DNA of 39,633 nt, taken from the IMG/VR virus record IMGVR_UViG_3300013104_000047, positions 1 to 39,633 of that record. One strand, 5' to 3'. A program made the position numbers and the translations under genes. The notes beneath the pieces are model-generated. The model searched no databases and was not told the DNA's origin. It saw nothing but the letters and a program-made list of their open reading frames with translations. This DNA is from a virus. Each line of letters starts with the position of its first letter. The stretch's first letter is position 1. Of this stretch, positions 19,376 through 27,948 are shown piece after piece.

Positions 19376-22096
19376 CTAGATCCAGAGCGTGAAGTCGTCG
19401 ACGCTCGAGATGGTGTCTGCCGAGTAGTCACCGAAGATACCGACCGGCAGGTCGGTCGCCAGATCAGTGTCGGTCACTGCACCGACGAACTCCTCCGAGA
19501 CATACCAGGCAATCCGGTGTGTGACCGTGTCGTACTCCACCCGGATGATGTCGCCAGCGACGACTTCACGGTTGAAGCTGTTCAGGTTCGTCAACGTGCC
19601 CGCGACGAGCTTCTGCAAGCCCAGGTTGAACACGCCCACCGCTGGACGCAAAGCCACCCGGAAGTAACTGTTCGTCGCCGAGTACCCGAACACCAGACCG
19701 ATTCGACGGTTCGCGGACGTGTTGGCCGCATGGACCTTCATCTGCACTGCACCGACTGAACCGACTGCCGGTGTGGTGACGAACGTCATCGAGCCCGAGG
19801 TGGGCTTGGCGACGATGTTCCCGAAGCCGCCGATGACACCAGATGCGCCCTGTGTCCACGTTTGGGTGGTGGTGCCGTCCGCGAGTGACGTACCGTTCAG
19901 TGGTGCGGAGGCGCGGTTGAACCGGTCGATGACGTTGGCGACACCAGCGATGCCACGCACAGCGGCCGTGTAGTCGGAGGTGGTCCCTCCGATGACGGAC
20001 GCGACACGGAACTCGTACGTGTGTCCCTTCTTCAGCCCGCTGATGGTCGCCGTCACTGCAGTCGATGCGGTGTGAGCGAACGTCGTCCACGAACCAGCAT
20101 CCGGGAGCCGGTACTGGATCGTGTAGTCCGTCATCCCGGTCGCGTACGGCGCCTGCCAGGTGAGGACCGCGGAAGCGGTACTCGACGACGCGGCGACCAG
20201 AGCTCGAGGAACAGTCATCGCCACGTCACCAGTGTTCCCCGAAACGGTCACGTCGTTGATCGTCACCCCGGCGAGGACGACGTTGTCGATCTGTGTCTTC
20301 GTGGCCTTCAGGTCATAGCAGTCGTTGTCCTGAATCCGCCCACCGTCGATGCGTGAACCCGAGACGACGAGGATCCCCGCCTGGTCGTTGAGGACACCCG
20401 CGAGGCCGTTGCCAGCACAGTGGTTGTCCTTCACCGTCAGGAACTGGAACTTCCGCCCCGTCTCCGACACCAGACGGATCCCAGACAGCCCGTTGCGTGC
20501 GACCTGGTTGCCGTGAACCATCAGCCCAGCAATGTCCACACCAGCAGCAGCGGTCGCGAGCACGGAGATGCCCCACGACTGGTTGTCGATGATCTGGTTG
20601 CCCTCGATGATGGTGTGCAGGTCACGGGTCACGTTGACACCAGAGGCGTCCGGCATCGCGATGCGGATGCCGCTGCCGTCAGTGGAGATCGGACCAACAC
20701 CACCACGGATGGTGTTGTTCGTGATGATCGTGTGCAGGCCCGGGTACGGTGCACCCAGCGTCGTCTTCCGCAGGCTGATACCCACACCACAACCGACGAT
20801 CGTGTTGCCGTCAATCAGTGTGCCGGTGGAACCGCAGTCGCTAATGCCATAGAACATGCCGATCACGACGTTGTTCACGATCCGGTACCCGTTGGTCCCG
20901 AGCGCCGGGTTCGCGCCGGTCTGCGCTTCCGTGAAGATGCCGTTGTGGCCCGGGCTCCGCGTCGTGACCGTCTGGGATCCGACGATGACGTTGTTCGCGA
21001 TCAGGGTCGGCTCCGTCGCACCAACACCCTTCGTGCCAGCTCCGATACCGGAACCACCAGGACCAACACCAGGAGGGCACAAGCGTCCGGGACGCAGGAT
21101 GTAGTTACCGACGATGGAGCACTGATCGAACGAGTGGTCGAACGGGATCGCTGTCGCCGGGAAGTTCCAAACGTTCATGTCGCGGATGGAGCACCGCTGC
21201 ACGTAGTAGATGTTCAACGGCTTCACTGCGGACCCGTACCCGGCGGTGTGGATGTGAGCTTCCGCCTCGATACCGAAGTCGCTGAACTGTGCACCGATCA
21301 ACGGGGTGGACTCGGTACGTCCGGCACACGTCAACCAGTCCGACGTTCCGGCGGTTGAGCTGTTCCCGGCGCGGTCCTGGATTGAGTGCACCCACGACAC
21401 TTCCCGGCCCTCGCCCCGCCATGACACGAAGTTCTTGACGTTCAGGGGGATGGTGGCGATGGTGCGCCCCGGCGGAATGTACACGGTACCGCCGGACATG
21501 CCGAAAGCGATACCCGAAGTGGTGGCTGCAGCGTCCTGGGCGGCGGAGAATGCTGCGTCGTCGGGGGTGCCGAAGATGCAGCGCAGACCGGCCCCCGAGC
21601 TCGTAGCGTTCGACGCGAGCGTTGCCACACCGGACGCGACAGACACGATGGTGCTGATCCAGACACCATCGTTCGCGTTCGCGACGACAGGACCGGCGCC
21701 CATAACGGCGATGGTCTTGCCAATGTCGGCGGTCACGAACGCACGGGATGCCGAAGAGACGGTCGGCTGGCCGGCAGTCGTCACAGCGTTCGTGAGGAGA
21801 ATGCCGTCCATCTTCGCGCCGTAATCGCGGATGTCCTTCCGGGTGCCGCCGAAAACGCGGTCATTGATGACCGTGTTCGTCGGCAGCACGTTGGAACCAT
21901 CGACACCGTCGTCCCCCGGGTCGCCCTTGAAGTTGCCGAGGGCGATCTCAGTGCCGTCTTCCTGGATCAGCCAGACGTTGCCCAGCCCGTCAACTCGGCG
22001 GTCGACGATGGTGCGTGGGTTGAAGGGCAGCGCGTTCTTGACGCTATCGGGCAGCTCCTTCGTTTCGGAGTCGACGGATACGAGATAGTTGACCAT
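19376..22096 (-). CDS. Tail spike/receptor-binding protein, beta-helix + FN3
   Basis: A 906-residue modular tail protein. An N-terminal attachment region ends in a short collagen-like GDPGDDGVDG (59-68). Residues about 90-630 have the repeated GNxI/NNxI turns of a right-handed parallel beta-helix, as in phage depolymerases and spikes. About 632-722 is a fibronectin type III domain (VLTWQAP; YTIQYRLPDAGSW; YEFRVASV). The last 170 residues look like a jelly-roll/lectin-like fold (SYFRVALRP). GGGGG precedes the ATG. It probably binds or cleaves a surface polysaccharide. Confidence 0.8.
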   Translation of the reverse strand: MVNYLVSVDSETKELPDSVKNALPFNPRTIVDRRVDGLGNVWLIQEDGTEIALGNFKGDPGDDGVDGSNVLPTNTVINDRVFGGTRKDIRDYGAKMDGILLTNAVTTAGQPTVSSASRAFVTADIGKTIAVMGAGPVVANANDGVWISTIVSVASGVATLASNATSSGAGLRCIFGTPDDAAFSAAQDAAATTSGIAFGMSGGTVYIPPGRTIATIPLNVKNFVSWRGEGREVSWVHSIQDRAGNSSTAGTSDWLTCAGRTESTPLIGAQFSDFGIEAEAHIHTAGYGSAVKPLNIYYVQRCSIRDMNVWNFPATAIPFDHSFDQCSIVGNYILRPGRLCPPGVGPGGSGIGAGTKGVGATEPTLIANNVIVGSQTVTTRSPGHNGIFTEAQTGANPALGTNGYRIVNNVVIGMFYGISDCGSTGTLIDGNTIVGCGVGISLRKTTLGAPYPGLHTIITNNTIRGGVGPISTDGSGIRIAMPDASGVNVTRDLHTIIEGNQIIDNQSWGISVLATAAAGVDIAGLMVHGNQVARNGLSGIRLVSETGRKFQFLTVKDNHCAGNGLAGVLNDQAGILVVSGSRIDGGRIQDNDCYDLKATKTQIDNVVLAGVTINDVTVSGNTGDVAMTVPRALVAASSSTASAVLTWQAPYATGMTDYTIQYRLPDAGSWTTFAHTASTAVTATISGLKKGHTYEFRVASVIGGTTSDYTAAVRGIAGVANVIDRFNRASAPLNGTSLADGTTTQTWTQGASGVIGGFGNIVAKPTSGSMTFVTTPAVGSVGAVQMKVHAANTSANRRIGLVFGYSATNSYFRVALRPAVGVFNLGLQKLVAGTLTNLNSFNREVVAGDIIRVEYDTVTHRIAWYVSEEFVGAVTDTDLATDLPVGIFGDYSADTISSVDDFTLWI

Positions 22097-22129
22097 GCTG
22101 CCCCCTTCAGGGATACGTGCGGGTGGGGG

Positions 22130-22465
22130 TTAGACGGTGGGCTTGCTGGTGTCCGCGTGACGGCCGGCGCCCTGCACAACAGCAGTCGCGCCAGTCGGAC
22201 GCCAGATGCCGTAGTGGATACCCACAGCGACGATGAACGACGTGAACGCGAGCACCACACCAGTGCCCAGGTCGTACGCCGTTCCAGACGTCAGCGACGA
22301 CAGGAACTCAGTGCCGAGACCAGTGACCGCCGCCAACGCTGCGAGGAGTACCGCCTTCAACGCCGGATCGGTGACAACCTTCGTCACCAGGCCAACGATC
22401 AGCGGGAGAACCGTCGACACCAGAAGGCCAACGATGAGGACAGGGGGAACGTCGAACGTGATCAT
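22130..22465 (-). CDS. Holin, r1t-like
   Basis: A 111-residue protein with two or three membrane segments (VLIVGLLVSTVLPLIVGLV; LLAALAAVTGLG; VVLAFTSFIVAVGIHYG) and a polar C-terminus. This layout is typical of r1t-type actinobacteriophage holins, which open the membrane for endolysin. GGAGAC precedes the ATG. It follows endolysin and two membrane proteins. Confidence 0.75.
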   Translation of the reverse strand: MITFDVPPVLIVGLLVSTVLPLIVGLVTKVVTDPALKAVLLAALAAVTGLGTEFLSSLTSGTAYDLGTGVVLAFTSFIVAVGIHYGIWRPTGATAVVQGAGRHADTSKPTV

Positions 22466-22535
22466 GAAGGGATGTCTCCTATATCGGTGTGTCGTTTAAG
22501 TGGGTAAGCTCGCGCTCACCCTCCTGCAGGGGGTA

Positions 22536-22568
22536 GGGCTTCGGGGTGTCAACAGCACTCCGAAGCCC
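22536..22568. terminator. Hairpin in lysis cassette
   Basis: GGGCTTCGGGGTG and CACTCCGAAGCCC (22536-22548/22556-22568) form a 13-base stem with one mismatch, just after the stop at 22571. A second imperfect palindrome lies at 22518-22534. They may limit transcription into holin and spike. Confidence 0.6.
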
Positions 22569-22570
22569 GC

Positions 22571-22942
22571 TCAGTCAGCGTGCAGATCCTCGATCTCCAA
22601 CTGAGTCATGTCCTCAGCGGACGGCATCGGCATCGGACCAGGCCTACCATTCCGATCCCACGTGATGAGCTGACGGAAGAACCGGCGGATGATCGCGTTC
22701 GTGGACTTCTTCCACTCCTTGAACGCGTTCAACTCCTCCTGAACCGGCGCCAACGCGATCGCAATGCGCTTGTCGACGTACTCGGCGAGCTCGATATTGT
22801 TGTCGAACAGTTGCGACCCCGCATCAACCTGGTTCCGTGTCTCAGCGGTCCGGTTCGACCGTTTGTTGTTGACGTACACGCCCAACCCGAGGAGAGCGGT
22901 GACGATGAGGCCGGCGGCGGAGATCATCTCCGCGCCGGTCAC
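22571..22942 (-). CDS. Membrane protein with coiled coil, lysis cassette
   Basis: A 123-residue protein starting at GTG 22942, which overlaps the upstream stop as GTGA. One N-terminal membrane span (MISAAGLIVTALLGLGVYV) precedes a long charged helix (about 25-95) and a polar tail. It resembles small actinophage membrane proteins near endolysin and could be a second holin, holin regulator or spanin-like factor. Confidence 0.65.
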   Translation of the reverse strand: MTGAEMISAAGLIVTALLGLGVYVNNKRSNRTAETRNQVDAGSQLFDNNIELAEYVDKRIAIALAPVQEELNAFKEWKKSTNAIIRRFFRQLITWDRNGRPGPMPMPSAEDMTQLEIEDLHAD

Positions 22943-23391
22943 TTGAACACCGCCTTGCTCCGGCGCAGCTGCACGCCCAGGTCGAAGACACGCCAGATGG
23001 GAAGCACCACCAGTGCGGACATCAGACCGGCGGTGGCTTGCGAACCCGGGATCTCGAAACTCCTCGCAGTCAGCACCGCCACGTAGGAAGCCACCAGGCC
23101 GATGAGGACAAGCTTCGCGCTCAGCTCGAGCCGCCCCAACTTCGGGAACGCCACCCCAACCAGGCAAGCCAGCGACGTCAACGCGATCGCACCAGACCAG
23201 AACGCCGCATACATGGTCGACGTCAAGTCCGTCACTGAACCCACACCGCGCACGAACCCAACCACCCCGAAGTACAGGAAGATGAGGTTGCTGATCGGGA
23301 GGACGTACCGGAAAATCCCACGGAACCGCCAATCCTCAGGCCGGATGTTGCCCGACGCCCAGATGGACGCGGCGAACAATCGTTTGAACAT
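22939..23391 (-). CDS. Multi-span membrane protein, lysis cassette
   Basis: A 150-residue protein with about four membrane segments (around 30-48, 60-82, 92-108 and 120-135). It sits between endolysin and the coiled-coil membrane protein, so a holin-type or regulatory lysis role is likely. A good ribosome site (GGGAGGGGG) precedes the ATG. No family is certain. Confidence 0.65.
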   Translation of the reverse strand: MFKRLFAASIWASGNIRPEDWRFRGIFRYVLPISNLIFLYFGVVGFVRGVGSVTDLTSTMYAAFWSGAIALTSLACLVGVAFPKLGRLELSAKLVLIGLVASYVAVLTARSFEIPGSQATAGLMSALVVLPIWRVFDLGVQLRRSKAVFK

Positions 23392-23418
23392 GGGATCCCC
23401 CTCCCGGGATGGTGAAGG

Positions 23419-24348
23419 TCAGGACGCGATACCGACCGCGCGGCCCGCGGTCTCAAGCTCAGCGACCTTCGCCACGACGTCGTCCGTGCGGTCCGAGTGC
23501 TTCTTCAGCCACTCGTCGATACCGACAACAGTCGTCTGCGCGAGTGCCGCCTTCTCGTCCTCCGTCAGCTTCCGGTCGAACATCGCCGCCCGGAACGAAG
23601 CAACCCGCAGGTCAACGTTGATGAGTTCCTGCCGGTACCCCTCGTCCGTCATCTTCACGAACGTGTTGCCACACGCAGGCAGCAGGTACTGGAACTCGCC
23701 GGCGGTGACGCCGTCCTTCGTGAACTCGCCGAAGTACGTCACGGCTCCACTGGGGTGCTGTCCGAGGAACATGTCCTGGTTTCCTTTCACTGGGGCGATC
23801 TGAGCGCCGGCGATGATGGACTTCGCGTCTGCGATGATCCGGTCGATGTCGAGGTGGAGCGGGCAAGCTGTGGGGTAGCCCTGGCCGAACATGCCGAGGA
23901 CTTCCGCATGCCCGAGGTGCCCGGTAGGGTCATCCCGGGTGGCTCGTTTCAGCGGGATGCCGAGGTCGAGGAAGTCGCCGGCGGCCATGATCGCGCACGC
24001 GGCGTAGGTCGCTTCGCTGATCCCATAGCTGGGCGGGCCGGACGAGTTCGCGACCTCAGCGGTCATCGCCCGTCCGTCAGCGACCGAGCTCGACGACGTC
24101 CACGCGCGCTGCTCGGTGTGCACGACACCGGTGATGCGTGCGTGCTTCCGCTGCGGGTTCGTCGCCGGCGGCTTGTTGTCGACGGTCTGGTTCGCCGAGA
24201 CCTCCTTGGACCCGGAAACCATCGCGTTGATCGTGGCGTCATCGTTCGTGCCGGCCTGGTGATGCCAGATGCGTCGGACGATTGATCCGGTGCGTGCGCT
24301 CGCCTGTTCGGAAGGACGTGCCTGGTCGCAGTAGCTAGGGAAGCTCAT
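23419..24348 (-). CDS. lysA: Endolysin, N-acetylmuramoyl-L-alanine amidase
   Basis: A 309-residue endolysin. The N-terminal two-thirds is an amidase: RIWHHQAG (H29/H30), later TAEVANSS, GHLGHAEV (H147) and YPTACP (C162) give the zinc-ligand pattern. The C-terminal 120 residues (from about 185) form a separate region with GQHPSGAVTYFGEF and a helical end, probably the wall-binding part. GAGGAA precedes the ATG. No LysB accompanies it. Confidence 0.85.
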   Translation of the reverse strand: MSFPSYCDQARPSEQASARTGSIVRRIWHHQAGTNDDATINAMVSGSKEVSANQTVDNKPPATNPQRKHARITGVVHTEQRAWTSSSSVADGRAMTAEVANSSGPPSYGISEATYAACAIMAAGDFLDLGIPLKRATRDDPTGHLGHAEVLGMFGQGYPTACPLHLDIDRIIADAKSIIAGAQIAPVKGNQDMFLGQHPSGAVTYFGEFTKDGVTAGEFQYLLPACGNTFVKMTDEGYRQELINVDLRVASFRAAMFDRKLTEDEKAALAQTTVVGIDEWLKKHSDRTDDVVAKVAELETAGRAVGIAS

Positions 24349-24359
24349 CAGGTTTCCTC

Positions 24360-24995
24360 TCAGTTGACATCGGTCAGGTATGTGCCGGTCACCGAAATCT
24401 GGTCACCGGAAGCCCACGTGAACGGGACGGCAGCGACAACACCACCCATCGGGTCAGTACCTGACAGCAGGCGGGCAGTCGTCACAGACGCGCCCCGCGC
24501 TGCGGAACCACGATGCCGTCCAGAGGAACCAGCAGACGTATCGACGTACGTCGCATCCCCAAGCAGGGTTACGTTCGTCGCAGACCCGGAAGACGCGCAC
24601 GCGATCGGCAGACTGATGAACACGTCATTCACAACCGGAGCGGTACCCAAGGTGATGAGAACCCGCCAGGACACCGTCGCACCCGATCGAGACCATGAGG
24701 CGACCGTCGAACCGCCAGCACCCACCGTCAACCCAGTGAACGTCGGCGTGTACGACGTCAATGGCGAGAACAGGCAGTACCACTTCGCGCCGTCCGACAG
24801 GTACATTGCGCTCGTGTCGACCGCGGTGATCGTGCGTCCCGCCCACAACGCAGGAGAGGGCAACGACCCCGCAGCCGCAGCGGACTCTCCGATCTTCCCC
24901 GACGCCCACGTCGACACTGCAGTCAGATCGTTCGCGAAGTCCGCCGCGTCAGTATTCGCGAACGTCGGCGCGCCCTTACTCGTCGTTCCGGCCAT
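24360..24995 (-). CDS. Minor tail protein, 211 aa
   Basis: A beta-rich protein, threonine/serine/glycine-heavy, with MAGTTSKGAPTFANTDAADF at the start, an opening shared by many phage minor tail or fibre proteins. The start at 24995 has AGGAAGC; an upstream ATG lies within the terminator. Likely distal tail or fibre component. Confidence 0.65.
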   Translation of the reverse strand: MAGTTSKGAPTFANTDAADFANDLTAVSTWASGKIGESAAAAGSLPSPALWAGRTITAVDTSAMYLSDGAKWYCLFSPLTSYTPTFTGLTVGAGGSTVASWSRSGATVSWRVLITLGTAPVVNDVFISLPIACASSGSATNVTLLGDATYVDTSAGSSGRHRGSAARGASVTTARLLSGTDPMGGVVAAVPFTWASGDQISVTGTYLTDVN

Positions 24996-25007
24996 GCTTC
25001 CTCCAAA

Positions 25008-25032
25008 GAAAAACGCCCCCAAGTTGGGAGCG
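25008..25032 (-). terminator. Intrinsic terminator between minor tail genes
   Basis: On the minus strand CGCTCCC and GGGGGCG form a seven-base stem (one wobble) with loop AACTT, followed by TTTTTC. It should reduce transcription of the downstream minor tail, lysis and spike genes relative to upstream structural genes. Confidence 0.75.
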
Positions 25033-25049
25033 TGGATGAGTGGGGCGGA

Positions 25050-25940
25050 TCAGGCCCAAGAAATAGAAAGGGCGCCGGACGTGGAAGCGGGTTGCCATTC
25101 CATCCAGCCCGAAGCTGAAGCCTGCACAGACCCGATGCCGAACGCCGTGCCAGCCTTCATCGCCGCACCCCAAGCCAACGGGAGCTGCTTATATCCCGAA
25201 CCCTGAGAGACGACGAACGTGTCCAGAGCAGACGGCGGCGCACCAGCACGCCCACCGTCCGCGTGCAACGTCAACGTCACACTCGACGACGGTGTTTGGT
25301 TCGCGGCAATCTGAATGCCGAACCCGGTTACCGTTGCGCCGGCCGGAACAGAATCACGAACCTGAGTGCCATACCAGTAGAACCCCGACCTCGTGTCAGA
25401 CACCGAGAACGTACTGTCAGCCCAGCCGCCGGAACGCCAGGTGGCTGAGTCAGTTGCGAAGAACGACCTCGCACCGGAACCTCCCCCAGGGTTCACTGGG
25501 ACATCAGGTGTCGTACCAGTCTCATCAGCAGACGAAACACCCAGCACGACGCCGTTTGCGGGCCAGTGGAGCATTACCCGTGACGCCGCTGTTGGCGGTT
25601 CGCCCATGTACGGGACGACGTACTCGCGCCCATCGTCAGCGGCAACAGTCACCCGCCCTGACGCAGCATCACCAACTGTCGTCCCCGTCGCTGCGTTCGG
25701 GACAATGCCCAAGCAGATCGGTTGCCCACCAAGGAAAGCAACCCACACGGCCTGACCGGGGAATGGTGCAGCGTTGGCCATCGGCATTGCCAAACCAGCA
25801 GCACCACCAGCGCCGCCAACGTTGACCATCGCCAGACGGTTCGGCCAGTCGATCGACACGCACACGCCCTGCGACAGCGAAGACGCACCAGCCTCGAGCG
25901 ACGCGCGGTCGTTTGCCTGAGACTCGCCCAGCCCTACCAT
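25050..25940 (-). CDS. Minor tail protein, 296 aa
   Basis: N-terminal beta-rich baseplate-like part (about 1-120, WPNRLAMVNVGG; VWVAFLGGQPICLG), a glycine/proline linker (PVNPGGGSG), and a C-terminal jelly-roll-like domain (about 160-296). It starts seven bases inside the end of the upstream gene. Probable tail tip protein. Confidence 0.7.
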   Translation of the reverse strand: MVGLGESQANDRASLEAGASSLSQGVCVSIDWPNRLAMVNVGGAGGAAGLAMPMANAAPFPGQAVWVAFLGGQPICLGIVPNAATGTTVGDAASGRVTVAADDGREYVVPYMGEPPTAASRVMLHWPANGVVLGVSSADETGTTPDVPVNPGGGSGARSFFATDSATWRSGGWADSTFSVSDTRSGFYWYGTQVRDSVPAGATVTGFGIQIAANQTPSSSVTLTLHADGGRAGAPPSALDTFVVSQGSGYKQLPLAWGAAMKAGTAFGIGSVQASASGWMEWQPASTSGALSISWA

Positions 25941-27040
25941 GTGTCCGAAGCAATCAGTTCGAGTGTCATCGAAGACGTCGGATCGAAGCTGTACCGCATC
26001 GCAGTCACCTCACCCTTCACCACACGACCAGAAGCCGGATCCGTAACCTGCCCGAAGTCTCCGAGCTCAATGTGCGGCTGCGGCAAACACGTCACCTTGG
26101 TGGTCTTCGACTGCCGCGTGGAAACCCTCGCCAGGACTGTCTCAGCAGCCTCATCGACCTTCGCCTGTGTATCCAACAGCGGAGACGAGTACCGGTACGT
26201 GCGTCCACCGATCGGCCTGGTAACAGCGAGGGGGTTCGACTCGTCAAGGATCTGCCGGAAAGCGACCAGGTCGTTCCCGCCGATCGACGACTTCACCTGG
26301 ACTTGGTTGTAGAAGTTGTTCGACATCGAATCGTCCATGTCGATGACACCGTTAATCTCGAACACCGGGTCAGTGGCCGTCAACCATGCGTCCTTCACCC
26401 GAGCAGTCAACGCACCCTGCCGGGTCATGTGCGGGACACCACCGATCGAATCGAACAACTCAGTAATCGCATCCAAACGTGACCGGTACGTCACGCCAGC
26501 CGGGACCGCACGGTCAGTCAGCGACTGAACGATGGGTATAGGCGACAGCCGGCGTATCTCATCCCAAACAGAGTTACCCGCGACCGGCCCCTCAGCTTTC
26601 AAGAAATCGTCCGCATCAATCTGCTCGAAACGATCCGACAGTTTCAGCTCAGCCGACCACCCCACCACACCCAACTGCGACGGGTAACGCCGAAAATACT
26701 CTCGGGCAGATGGGATTTCCGTGATGCGGAACCGCCCCATCGGGATAGACCACACCTTCGGGCCAACCGTCACCGTCCGCTCAAGCACGATCTCCTGACC
26801 GAACGGCGCCAACGGATCCGTCTTCGACCGCGGAACCAGCGATTCCCCATCCTTCGCCAGATACATCGATCCGGTGCTCTGAATTTTCGCGTCGCCGTTG
26901 AAGGACAACGAACCTGACGTCCAATCTGCCGGCACGTCTTCGACCGTCGTCTCAGCACCGTAAACAGCGCTTGCCCGCCAACCCGGCTGGTGTCCTTCGT
27001 TCAACGCCTCCGACAGTTCCGGCTCAAGCGCAATGACCAT
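25934..27040 (-). CDS. Minor tail protein, hub-like (DUF5047-like)
   Basis: A 368-residue protein of the type following the distal tail protein in actinobacteriophages. The N-terminal part has repeated beta strands (TSGSLSFNGDAKIQSTG), GRFRITEI and a central DRFEQIDADDF. The second half resembles tail-hub proteins (FYNQVQVKSS; HIELGDFGQV). TGATG overlap upstream. Likely baseplate hub. Confidence 0.75.
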   Translation of the reverse strand: MVIALEPELSEALNEGHQPGWRASAVYGAETTVEDVPADWTSGSLSFNGDAKIQSTGSMYLAKDGESLVPRSKTDPLAPFGQEIVLERTVTVGPKVWSIPMGRFRITEIPSAREYFRRYPSQLGVVGWSAELKLSDRFEQIDADDFLKAEGPVAGNSVWDEIRRLSPIPIVQSLTDRAVPAGVTYRSRLDAITELFDSIGGVPHMTRQGALTARVKDAWLTATDPVFEINGVIDMDDSMSNNFYNQVQVKSSIGGNDLVAFRQILDESNPLAVTRPIGGRTYRYSSPLLDTQAKVDEAAETVLARVSTRQSKTTKVTCLPQPHIELGDFGQVTDPASGRVVKGEVTAMRYSFDPTSSMTLELIASDTW

Positions 27041-27948
27041 CAGACACCTCCCGGCGGGTTCCGCAAAGCATCCAAGTACGTCAAATACGCGGCGTTGAAA
27101 TCGCCGTACGTGGGGAACGCATCGTTGTACATCTGATACGTGATGATCGGCACCTGCACTGCAAGCGGCGACGAATCCGTTTCGTCGCCCTCAATGTCCC
27201 AACGCACCCACTCGCCACCCCACTGCACATCCTGAGGAACCTGCTTCACCGTACCCACCACTGCGTAGAACAGCGGCGGTAGCCGCGACGGTGGCGCTGA
27301 ACGCACCAACACCAGCGTCGCATCAAGAATGCTGTCGAGCTCGTCGGCCGCCGCAATGGTGCGGGTGTTGCAGATCAGCGGGATGCCCTCGAGCTTCCCC
27401 GCCAACCCCGTCAACGTGATGATCCGCCCTGACACGTTGTGCTGCTCGTAAGGGCGCTTCCGGGTCAGCACTCCTCCGAAGTCAGAATGCCCATCGACCG
27501 CGATTGACGAAGCCGGAGCCAACGGGTCACTGATGACCACCTGATCACCAGGCCACGCGATCGTCACAGTCGCCTCGTTGGTAATCCCCAACGACTCCCC
27601 CGACACGTCGTAAAGTTCCGCGCGGTACGTCACCGGAATACCCAACGGCACCTCGTAATCGACGATCACGAACGCCCCAGAAGCCGGCTGACGCAACGCG
27701 CCCCGAACCGTCGTCTGGTACTTCCCGAACAGACGGAACAGGGTGATCGTCGCATCCTCAGGGACCGCCGACACAGTCACCTGCACCCGAGGACGAGACA
27801 GGTCACCGAACGGAATCGCCGTCAGCAGGTTCACCGGAATCTCATACAACCCTGGAATTGAGGTCTCGCTCAACCCGACAGTCGAATACAGGCCAGGCTC
27901 CATTTCAACCAACCCTGCAGGAACATCTACCAGACCCTCATCGGGCAT
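27040..27948 (-). CDS. Minor tail protein, distal-tail-like
   Basis: A 302-residue beta-rich protein directly after tape measure, the position of distal tail proteins. An Ig-like part (about 50-135: VQVTVSAVPEDATITLFR) precedes GLAGKLEGIPLICNTR and a C-terminal domain ending in a tyrosine-rich helix. TGATG overlaps at both ends. Confidence 0.75.
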   Translation of the reverse strand: MPDEGLVDVPAGLVEMEPGLYSTVGLSETSIPGLYEIPVNLLTAIPFGDLSRPRVQVTVSAVPEDATITLFRLFGKYQTTVRGALRQPASGAFVIVDYEVPLGIPVTYRAELYDVSGESLGITNEATVTIAWPGDQVVISDPLAPASSIAVDGHSDFGGVLTRKRPYEQHNVSGRIITLTGLAGKLEGIPLICNTRTIAAADELDSILDATLVLVRSAPPSRLPPLFYAVVGTVKQVPQDVQWGGEWVRWDIEGDETDSSPLAVQVPIITYQMYNDAFPTYGDFNAAYLTYLDALRNPPGGV

